NCBI GenBank assembly: GCA_025464045.1
Contig: JAODBQ010000227.1
Span: 1 to 8,009 of the forward strand
Reading direction: 5' to 3'
DNA from: Ilumatobacteraceae bacterium
GTDB taxonomy: Bacteria; Actinomycetota; Acidimicrobiia; Acidimicrobiales; Ilumatobacteraceae
Length of the DNA: 8,009 nt
How positions within the stretch are numbered: position 1 is the stretch's first letter; the number at the start of each line of letters is the position of its first letter. Positions 1 to 6,893 of this stretch are shown in pieces. The notes beneath the pieces were generated by a model. That model did no database searches. It worked only from the letters and a program-made list of their open reading frames with translations, and was not told the DNA's origin. The position numbers were made by a program, and so were the translations under genes.

Positions 1-583
<583 letters not shown>

Positions 584-587
<4 letters not shown>

Positions 588-1051
588 GAGATGCCTGCCA
601 GGTCGCGCAACCGGTCCGCGAGGCGCGCCCCACCGGTCTCCTCGTCGGCGACGCACAGGAGGGTGTCGTCGCCGGCAACCGTGCCCATCAGCCCGGTCAG
701 CCCCGAACGGTCGAGCGCCGAGGCAACGACGTGCGCGCAGCCCGGCGGCGTGCGCAGGATCACCAGGTTGGCCGAGCGCTTGACCTCGGCGACCCACTCG
801 CCCATCACCCTGCGCAGTTGGTCCTCGGGGGCGATGCGCGCCGGCTCGTACTCAGGGATCGCGTAGACGGTGTCGCCGCCCGGCACGCGCACCTTCACCG
901 CGCCGAGGTCCTCGAGGTCGCGCGACACCGTCGCCTGGGTGGCGGCGATTCCCTGCTCGGCGAGCAGGTCGACGAGCTGGGGCTGGTTGGTGACGCTCTG
1001 CGCGCCGATCAACTTGGCGATCGCCTGCTGGCGTTGGACCTTGGACGCCAT
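584..1051 (-). CDS. argR: Arginine repressor ArgR
   Basis: Hexameric arginine-dependent transcription factor that binds paired ARG boxes and represses arginine synthesis genes. At 155 residues it has the usual family length. The N-terminal winged helix (about 1-70) contains the recognition segment TQATVSRDL (38-46). The C-terminal oligomerisation and arginine-binding domain (about 80-155) carries GTVAGDDT (123-130), where the two Asp residues are the known arginine ligands. The ATG at 1051-1049 overlaps the argF stop by one base (TGATG), and a GGGGG run 7 bases upstream serves as ribosome-binding site. A longer frame upstream is only the argF antisense-phase shadow. Because it sits inside the operon, it would be autoregulated through the argC promoter if the ARG boxes at 5132-5169 are real. 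Confidence 0.97.
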
Positions 1052-1947
1052 CAGCGCACCCCCATCAGGAACGCCAGCGCGCCACGCGCCGCGTGGAGGC
1101 GGTTGTGGGCCTGGGCGATGACGTGGCTCTGCGGACCGTCGATCACCGCGGCCGTCACCTCCACGCCGCGGTAGGCGGGGAGGCAGTGGTAGAAGCCGGC
1201 GCCCTGCGCCGCCCTGGACATCATCTCGTCGTCCACCGCGAACCCTTCGAACGCACGCCGACGCGCCTCCTTCTCGGTCTCCTGGCCCATCGACGTCCAG
1301 GTGTCGGTGTGCACCGCGACCGCGTCGGTCACCGCGTCGACCGCGCGGTGCACCTGGCGGACGGACCCGGGGCCGACCTGCGCGAGCCGCTCGAGCTCGG
1401 CGTCGGTGGCGTGGAACCCGACCGGGCAACCGAGCGAGACGTGCGCGCCGAGGAGGATGCTGGCCTCCGCCAACGACCGGGCGACGTTGTTGTAGTCACC
1501 CACGTAGGCCACCGTCTGCCCGGCCAGATCACCGTGGAACTGCTGCATCGTCAACACGTCGGCCAGCGCCTGCAGCGGGTGGGCCTGATCGCTGAGCATG
1601 TTCACGATCGGCACACCGCTGACCACCGCCATCCGCTCCACGACGTGGTGGTCGAACACGCGCGCCGCGAGGACGTCGTGGTAGCCGGCCATCACGCGGG
1701 TGATGTCCTCCACCGGCTCGCGCAGGTCGAAGCCGACCTCGTCGCCCCGCGTGTAGACCGGGTGACCGCCGAGCTGCACGACGGCGATCTCCATCGACTG
1801 GCGGGTGCGGTTCGACGGCTTCTCGAAGATCAGCGCGACGCCCCGACCCTCGAGCACCTTCGGCAGGTTGGACCGCTCGGCCAGGTCCAGCACGGCGCAC
1901 AGCTCACGTGTGGACAGGTCCGTGATCGTCAGCAGGTGTCGGGTCAT
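1051..1947 (-). CDS. argF: Ornithine carbamoyltransferase
   Basis: Transfers the carbamoyl group of carbamoyl phosphate to ornithine, giving citrulline; cytoplasmic, probably a trimer. Its 298 residues fit the family (300-330). The N-terminal carbamoyl-phosphate domain carries the phosphate loop KPSNRTR (43-49), where most relatives read STRTR, and HPLQALAD (123-130). The C-terminal ornithine domain carries GDYNN (150-154, usually GDGNN), the DTWTSMGQE loop (215-223) and HCLPAYRG (254-261) with the catalytic-site Cys255. All key Arg, His, Gln and Cys residues are present, so the enzyme should be active and is ornithine- rather than aspartate-specific (SMG loop). The ATG at 1947-1945 is supported by the MTRHLLTITDLS beginning, typical of the family. 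The argD stop lies 28 bases upstream; that gap is filled exactly by an 11-codon frame. Confidence 0.97.
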   Translation of the reverse strand: MTRHLLTITDLSTRELCAVLDLAERSNLPKVLEGRGVALIFEKPSNRTRQSMEIAVVQLGGHPVYTRGDEVGFDLREPVEDITRVMAGYHDVLAARVFDHHVVERMAVVSGVPIVNMLSDQAHPLQALADVLTMQQFHGDLAGQTVAYVGDYNNVARSLAEASILLGAHVSLGCPVGFHATDAELERLAQVGPGSVRQVHRAVDAVTDAVAVHTDTWTSMGQETEKEARRRAFEGFAVDDEMMSRAAQGAGFYHCLPAYRGVEVTAAVIDGPQSHVIAQAHNRLHAARGALAFLMGVR

Positions 1948-1975
1948 CCGGCGACCGCCACGGCCGGGACGTCGG

Positions 1976-1979
<4 letters not shown>
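1944..1979 (-). CDS. Candidate 11-codon coupling mini-ORF between argD and argF
   Basis: A GTG at 1979-1977 overlaps the argD stop (GTGA). The frame reads MTDVPAVAVAG and ends in a TGA at 1946-1944 that overlaps the argF ATG (ATGA). It matches no protein I know and is too short to classify. Its possible role is to carry ribosomes from the argD stop to the argF start by termination and reinitiation. It could be chance: 36 bases is short and GC-rich DNA has few stops. It is recorded because the argC-argB gap shows the same double overlap. Confidence 0.25.
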
Positions 1980-3165
<1,186 letters not shown>

Positions 3166-3169
<4 letters not shown>

Positions 3170-4020
3170 GTGACCATCGTTCCGATCCCCTCGTCGGTGA
3201 AGACCTCCAGCAACAACACGTGCGGGATGCGCCCGTCGAGGATGTGCGCGCGCCGCACGCCGTTGCGCACGGCGTGGACGCAGCTCTCCGTCTTGGGGAT
3301 CATGCCGCCCGCGATCGTGCCGTCGGTCATCAGCGCTTCCAGCTCGTCCGGCGAGGTCTGACGGATCAGGCTCGCCGGCTCGTCGACCACGCGACGCAAC
3401 CCTTCGATGTCGGTGAGGTAGACGAGCTTCTCGGCGCCGAGCGCCTCCGCGATCGCACCCGCGACCGTGTCGGCGTTGATGTTGTACGCCTGGCCGCTCG
3501 CGTCGGTCCCGATCGTGGCCACGACGGGGATGAACCCGTCGTCGAGCAGCGAGTGCAGGATCGTCGGGTTGATCGCGGCGACGTCGCCGACGAAGCCGAG
3601 CTCCGGGTTGCGCGCCACGGCGCGGATCAGGCCCGCGTCCTCGCCTGACACCCCGACGGCGAGTGCGCCGTGGATGTTGATCGCCGCCACCAGCTGCGGG
3701 TTGACCTGCCCGATGAGCACCATCCGGGCGATGTCGATCGTCTCCCGATCGGTGACGCGCAGCCCGTCGCGGAACTCGGTGACCTTGCCGAGGCGGGTCA
3801 TCAGGTCGCTGATCTGCGGACCGCCGCCGTGCACGACCACCGGCCGCATGCCCACCTGGCGCATGAGCACGACGTCCTGGGCGAAGAGCGCGAGCGCATC
3901 GCCCTCGGACGCGCCGGCCAGCGCGTTGCCGCCGTACTTCACGACCACCACCTGGTCCGCGAACCGGCGGATGTACGGCAGCGCCTCCACGAGCGTCGCG
4001 GCCCGCTCCGTCGGCGTCAC
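3166..4020 (-). CDS. argB: N-acetylglutamate kinase
   Basis: Phosphorylates N-acetylglutamate with ATP, the second step of arginine synthesis; amino-acid-kinase fold, cytoplasmic. It has 284 residues. Seen: VVVKYGGNA (25-33) with the catalytic Lys28, VVHGGGPQI (62-70) for acetylglutamate, NINADTVAG (180-188), and GGMIPK (238-243) with Lys243 in the ATP site. The N-terminal extension containing VEALPYIRRF (11-20) corresponds to the N-helix of arginine-inhibited hexameric kinases, and the C-terminus EVFTDEGIGTMV (272-283) matches the family's arginine-site signature. Feedback inhibition by arginine is therefore likely (inference). The GTG at 4020-4018 is chosen because it gives the usual N-helix length and overlaps the upstream small-ORF stop (GTGA); only a weak GAGCGG-like ribosome site is visible. 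The argD start overlaps its stop. Confidence 0.97.
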
Positions 4021-4118
4021 GATCCGCTCACGGCGACACCCAGTGCACGCGCGAACGGCACCGAGCCCCCGACGACGCCGAGGAGGACCGAGGGGCCGAC
4101 GATCCCGACCAGCATCAT
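4017..4118 (-). CDS. 33-residue hydrophobic small ORF in the argJ position
   Basis: The ATG at 4118-4116 overlaps the argC stop (ATGA) and the TGA at 4019-4017 overlaps the argB GTG (GTGA), so the frame fills the argC-argB gap exactly. The product starts MMLVGIVGPSVLLGVVGG and continues SVPFARALGVAVSGS. It is rich in Val, Gly and Leu with one Arg and no acidic residue, and could form one short membrane segment. I do not recognise it. ArgJ is normally encoded here, but none of the three minus-strand frames shows ArgJ sequence. The GGSVPFARAL stretch faintly recalls the first helix of PlsY acyltransferases (LLGSIPF); this may well be chance. Options are a coupling minicistron, a real small membrane protein, or a gene remnant. 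No good ribosome-binding site is seen, so translation would depend on coupling to argC. Confidence 0.35.
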   Translation of the reverse strand: MMLVGIVGPSVLLGVVGGSVPFARALGVAVSGS

Positions 4119-5131
4119 GGGTAGACGCCGACCTGGGAGAGCCCGATCGTCTCGGGCAGGCCGAGCGCGACGTTGGCCGCTTGCACGGCGCCGCCGGAGG
4201 CGCCCTTGGCGAGGTTGTCGATCGCGCAGAGCGCGATGACGGTGCCGGTGCGCTCGTCGAACCGGGCGCTGAGATGGGCCATGTTGCTGCCGAGTGCCGC
4301 CTTGGTCGACGGCGACGTGGGGCGGACCGAGACGAACGGCTCGTTGCGGTAGTGCCCGGCGAGCGCGGCGAGGAGCGACGCGGTGGTCACCGATGCCGCG
4401 GGGCGTGCGTAGCACGTGGACAGCAGGCCACGGCTGAGCGGGGCGAGGTGCGGGGTGAACAGCACCTGCGCGCCGATCTCCTGCTCGATCTCGGGCGTGT
4501 GACGGTGGTCGAGCAACCCGTAGGCGGTGACGTCCTCGTCAACGGTGCAGAACAGCGACGCGTGCTTGAGGCCGCGGCCGGCGCCGCTGACGCCGGTGAT
4601 GCTGTTGACCACGATCCCGCTGGTCTCGATCAGTCCGGCCTGCACCAGGGGCGCGAGGGCGAGCGTTGCCGCCGTGACGTGACAACCGGGCGTGGCGATC
4701 AGCTCGGCCTCCTTCAACTCCGCACGGTGCAGCTCCGGCAGGCCGAACACGGCCTTGGCCAGCAGCTCCGGCTGGTCGTGGCTGAACCCGTACCACTGGG
4801 GGTACAGCGACGCATCCTTCAACCGGTAGGCCGCGGACAGGTCGACCACGCACCGCACCGTCCCGACGAGCTCGGGCGCCATCGCCATGCTCGCCTCGTG
4901 CGGCAGACCCATGAAGACGACGTCGAGCTGCGCGGCGCGAGCGATGTCGAGCTCTTCGAACACGAGGTCCGGGTAGCGTCCTGCGAGGCTCGGGTACAAC
5001 GCCGAGGCCAACGTGCCCGCCTGGGTGTCACCGGTGGCGTACACCACCTCAAAATCCGGGTGGTGAGCGCACAACCGCAACAGCTCGGCGCCGGTGTATC
5101 CCGACGCCCCGATGATCCCGACACGCAACAT
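4115..5131 (-). CDS. argC: N-acetyl-gamma-glutamyl-phosphate reductase
   Basis: NADPH-dependent reduction of N-acetylglutamyl phosphate to the semialdehyde, third step of arginine synthesis; cytoplasmic tetramer of the aspartate-semialdehyde-dehydrogenase type. It has 338 residues, the usual length. Seen: the Rossmann motif GIIGASGYTGAELLRL (5-20), the catalytic Cys150 in ATPGCHVTAA (146-155), GAGRGLK (183-189), and His211 in RHTPEIEQE (210-218), the expected general base. The residue after the catalytic Cys is His, whereas the family signature has Phe or Tyr (PGCY/PGCF). The ATG at 5131-5129 gives a standard MLRVGIIGASGYTG N-terminus. No ribosome-binding site precedes it, and the promoter -10 ends only 8 bases upstream, so the mRNA is probably leaderless. 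It is the first gene of the operon and the target of the ARG boxes. Confidence 0.97.
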   Translation of the reverse strand: MLRVGIIGASGYTGAELLRLCAHHPDFEVVYATGDTQAGTLASALYPSLAGRYPDLVFEELDIARAAQLDVVFMGLPHEASMAMAPELVGTVRCVVDLSAAYRLKDASLYPQWYGFSHDQPELLAKAVFGLPELHRAELKEAELIATPGCHVTAATLALAPLVQAGLIETSGIVVNSITGVSGAGRGLKHASLFCTVDEDVTAYGLLDHRHTPEIEQEIGAQVLFTPHLAPLSRGLLSTCYARPAASVTTASLLAALAGHYRNEPFVSVRPTSPSTKAALGSNMAHLSARFDERTGTVIALCAIDNLAKGASGGAVQAANVALGLPETIGLSQVGVYP

Positions 5132-5169
5132 GACGCATGATCATACGAACTTGTGCATTGTCATGCAAC
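5132..5169. promoter_or_regulatory. Paired ARG boxes (ArgR operator) upstream of argC
   Basis: Box 1 (5152-5169) holds the perfect inverted repeat TGCAT-TGTC-ATGCA at 5154-5167, which fits the known ARG core TG-N-AT-N4-AT-N-CA. Box 2 (5132-5149) is weaker, CGCAT-GATC-ATACG at 5134-5147, centred on the palindrome ATGATCAT. The two centres are exactly 20 bp apart, that is, 18-bp boxes separated by 2 bp. Known ArgR operators are tandem boxes 2-3 bp apart, bound by one hexamer. Both boxes overlap the argC promoter, so binding would block polymerase. ArgR itself is encoded in the operon, closing an autoregulatory loop (inference). Confidence 0.78.
5140..5168 (-). promoter_or_regulatory. argC operon promoter, probably leaderless
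   Basis: On the minus strand a -35-like TTGCAT (5168-5163) is followed by a 17-base spacer and a -10 TATGAT (5145-5140), which differs from TATAAT at one position. A start 6-8 bases downstream would fall at about 5134-5131, at or next to the argC ATG (5131). No Shine-Dalgarno sequence exists between the -10 and the ATG. The -10 lies inside ARG box 2 and the -35 inside ARG box 1. Confidence 0.65.
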
Positions 5170-5191
5170 CAGCTTCGCACCCTGGTTTCAC

Positions 5192-5214
5192 CGACGAGGC
5201 GTTCGGCCTCGGCG
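5192..5214. other. Short inverted repeat in the argC-yqgE divergent region
   Basis: CGAGGC (5195-5200) and GCCTCG (5206-5211) form a perfect 6-bp stem around a GTTCG loop. Two more pairs (CG 5192-5193 with CG 5213-5214) follow outside one mismatch. It overlaps the proposed -35 area of yqgE and could be an operator or simply GC-rich chance structure. Confidence 0.25.
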
Positions 5215-5238
5215 ATGCTCCACGGCACAATGGGGTCG
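5202..5238 (+). promoter_or_regulatory. Weak candidate promoter for yqgE
   Basis: A CACAAT hexamer (5226-5231) ends six bases before the GTG at 5238, which would place the transcription start on the first base of the start codon, a leaderless arrangement common in actinobacteria. The -35 region is poor (TTCGGC at 5202-5207, 18-base spacer). GGGG at 5232-5235 is too close to the GTG to act as a normal ribosome site. Confidence 0.3.
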
Positions 5239-5798
5239 TGCCGTTGTTGGACCCGTCGACGAAGGGCAAGTTGCTGGTCGCCACTCCGCCGTTGGGCGAC
5301 CCGAACTTCGACCGCGCGGTGGTCTACGTGCTCGAGCACACCGATGCCGGGGCCGTCGGAGTCGTGCTCAACCGGCCGGGGCCGGAGACGTCCGTCGAGG
5401 GCCTGGACGACTGGATCGATCGGCTGAGCCCGCCGTACGTGGTGTTCGCCGGCGGTCCGGTGGAGCTCGATGCGTTGATCGCCCTCGCCTCCGCGGACCA
5501 CCCCAACGAGGAGGCGTGGAGCTCGCTGCAGGGCGACATCGGCACCGTCGACCTGTCGATGGAGCCGGCCGAGGTCGCCGCGCTGGTCAGCCGGCTGCGG
5601 ATCTTCCGCGGGTACGCCGGGTGGGGCGCGATGCAGCTCGAGAGCGAGCTCGACGCCGGCGCGTGGATGGTGCTGCCGGCGGACCCGGACGACCTGTTCA
5701 CCCCGCGTCCCGAGCAGCTCTGGCGGGACGTGCTCCGTCGCCAGGGCGGCCGGATCGCCTGGGTCGCGAACGCTCCCGACGATCTCGAACTGAACTGA
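5238..5798 (+). CDS. yqgE: YqgE/AlgH family (UPF0301) protein
   Basis: A conserved cytoplasmic protein family of unclear biochemical role; the name AlgH comes from a Pseudomonas alginate-regulation phenotype, which says little here. It has 186 residues, the usual length. Family motifs: KGKLLVATPPLGDPNF (9-24), VVYVLEH (28-34), GVVLNRP (41-47), VVFAGGPV (68-75), FRGYAGWGAMQLESEL (123-138) and WMVLPADPDDLF (143-154). The GTG at 5238 is chosen because family members begin just before the KGKLLVATP strand and because a -10-like element sits at leaderless distance. An in-frame ATG at 5163 would add 25 residues and start inside ARG box 1; it has no ribosome site but cannot be ruled out. It is divergent from argC and is followed 35 bases later by the SCO6745-family gene on the same strand, possibly co-transcribed. 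Confidence 0.92.
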   Translation: MPLLDPSTKGKLLVATPPLGDPNFDRAVVYVLEHTDAGAVGVVLNRPGPETSVEGLDDWIDRLSPPYVVFAGGPVELDALIALASADHPNEEAWSSLQGDIGTVDLSMEPAEVAALVSRLRIFRGYAGWGAMQLESELDAGAWMVLPADPDDLFTPRPEQLWRDVLRRQGGRIAWVANAPDDLELN

Positions 5799-5833
5799 CC
5801 GCGGCCCCACCCGGTGCGGCGAGACTGCGCCTC

Positions 5834-6706
5834 ATGAACGAGTCGTCCGAGCCTGAGCCGTGGACCCGTACCGCGTGGCACCTGATCGAGCACGTCAACG
5901 CGGTCAGCTACTTCGCACCCGAATGCCGTGAGGCACCTGCCGCACTCGGCGTGCGCGGCTTCTGGATGGGGTACTTCGCGTGCCGTGCCGCGCCGCTCGG
6001 CGCCGCATCGCCGGAGCTCGTCGGGGCGACGTTCTACAACTTCGAACCGGCGATGATCGCCAAGTCGATCCCCGACGCGTGGTCGTACGCGTCGCCGGCC
6101 GCGTTGCTCGGCGCGCGCCAGTCGTCGGCTGCTGCCGCCTTGCGCCGGGTCGTGCCCGAGATCGACGAGATCGCCGCGCAGATCCTCGACGATCTGGAAC
6201 CGCTCGTACGCGACACGCCGGCGTCGGGCCGTCCGCTGTTCGCCGCCAACCAGACGGTCGCGCGGCCCGACGATCCGGTCGAACGGTTGTGGCAGGCGGC
6301 CACCGCGGCGCGGGAGCACCGCGGCGACGGCCACGTGGCCGCGCTGGTGGCGGCCGATCTCGACGGGTGCGAGGCTCTCGTCCTGTTCGCTGCCGACGAT
6401 GGCACGCCCGACGCCGAACGCCTCCGCGCGGCGCGCGGCTGGTCGCAGGACGAGTGGGTCGCGGCCGAGGAACGCCTCCACGTCCGCCGACTGGTGGGCA
6501 GCGACGGCGCGCTGACCGCGTCCGGCCGCGAGCTGCGCGAGCGGATCGAGCACGCCACCGACATCGCCGCCGGCCGTCTGTACGCCACGCTCCACCCGTC
6601 TGCGCACGCCGACCTGCTCGCGCTCCTGCGACCGGTCGCGCACGCGATCCGCGTCAGCAACACGCTCACCTATCCGAACCCGATGGGCCTGCCCCCGGTC
6701 GAGTGA
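5834..6706 (+). CDS. SCO6745-family (SalK-like, HTH_67) protein
   Basis: The 290-residue product matches a family widespread in actinobacteria and often annotated as SCO6745 family or SalK; the fold includes winged-helix-like domains but no biochemical function is established. Recognisable features: the N-terminal HLIEHVNAVSYFAPE (16-30), GVRGFWMGYFACRAAPLG (39-56), the ASPELVGATFYNFEP segment (58-72), and a C-terminal half with WSQDEWVAAEERLHVRRLVGSDGALTASGR-type winged-helix sequence (about 205-235). No signal peptide or membrane segment is seen. The ATG at 5834 is the natural start; only a weak GGCGAGA-like ribosome site precedes it. It follows yqgE by 35 bases and faces pheT tail to tail. 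It could be a regulator or an accessory enzyme; the sequence does not decide. Confidence 0.85.
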   Translation: MNESSEPEPWTRTAWHLIEHVNAVSYFAPECREAPAALGVRGFWMGYFACRAAPLGAASPELVGATFYNFEPAMIAKSIPDAWSYASPAALLGARQSSAAAALRRVVPEIDEIAAQILDDLEPLVRDTPASGRPLFAANQTVARPDDPVERLWQAATAAREHRGDGHVAALVAADLDGCEALVLFAADDGTPDAERLRAARGWSQDEWVAAEERLHVRRLVGSDGALTASGRELRERIEHATDIAAGRLYATLHPSAHADLLALLRPVAHAIRVSNTLTYPNPMGLPPVE

Positions 6707-6715
6707 GCACCGGCC

Positions 6716-6840
6716 GGGTCCGAGTCGCAGCCGAGGGTCCGAGTCGCAGCCGAGGGCGCGAGTCGCTCCGTCAGGTGTGCCCGCTCCAGCGACTCGCGCC
6801 ACCTCGAGCGACTCGGACAACGACGCTCCGACTCGGACAA
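6716..6840. repeat. Symmetric three-plus-three repeat array between convergent genes
   Basis: A 19-bp unit, gggtccgagtcgcagccga, occurs twice in perfect tandem (6716-6734, 6735-6753), followed by a partial third unit from 6754. Each carries CGAGTCG (6721-6727, 6740-6746, 6759-6765, spaced 19). The other side carries the reverse complement CGACTCG three times (6790-6796, 6809-6815, 6829-6835, spaced 19 and 20), the last two within the direct repeat CGACTCGGACAA. Outer copies can pair as TCCGAGTCG with CGACTCGGA, so the element is a nested palindrome. It may be a repeated extragenic palindromic element and/or a bidirectional terminator. The remainder of the gap (6841-6893) shows only a short direct repeat CGACCGG. 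Confidence 0.85.
6751..6806. terminator. Candidate bidirectional terminator hairpin
   Basis: Arms 6755-6767 (ggcgcgagtcgct) and 6788-6800 (agcgactcgcgcc) form a perfect 13-bp GC-rich stem with a 20-base loop. CGAG (6751-6754) and CTCG (6803-6806) extend it by four pairs after a 2-base bulge. There is no U-tract on either strand, which is common in high-GC actinobacteria. It lies between the converging ends of the SCO6745-family gene and pheT, where a two-way terminator is expected. Termination is inferred from structure and place. Confidence 0.5.
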
Positions 6841-6893
6841 CCGCCCTCGACCGGTGCGCCGGCTTCGGTCCGCTGGCGATCGACCGGCGGCGG

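Noticed and set aside
4017..4118. Small ORF as a degenerate argJ
   Set aside because: All three minus-strand frames of the gap were read, and none shows ArgJ N-terminal, autocleavage-site or C-terminal sequence. Only the position suggests it.
4017..4118. Small ORF as the N-terminal piece of a PlsY acyltransferase
   Set aside because: The likeness is limited to a GGSVPFARAL stretch in low-complexity hydrophobic sequence, too short to claim homology.
3467..5140. Long plus-strand open frame (557 codons) opposite argB and argC
   Set aside because: Same reason: a shadow of strong minus-strand genes, with no family features.
5132..5237. Riboswitch, T-box or attenuator leader for the arg operon
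   Set aside because: The argC -10 ends 8 bases from the ATG, leaving no leader RNA that could fold.
5324..6820. Long minus-strand open frame (498 codons) opposite yqgE and the SCO6745-family gene
   Set aside because: Both plus-strand genes have clear family motifs; this frame is Arg-rich antisense and runs into the repeat array.
6716..6840. CRISPR array
   Set aside because: Units are only 19 bp, directly tandem with no unique spacers, and reverse orientation halfway; no cas genes are nearby.
6716..6893. Insertion-sequence ends or attachment site in the pheT-SCO6745 gap
   Set aside because: No transposase or integrase is present and there are no target duplications; the symmetric repeat is explained as a hairpin array.
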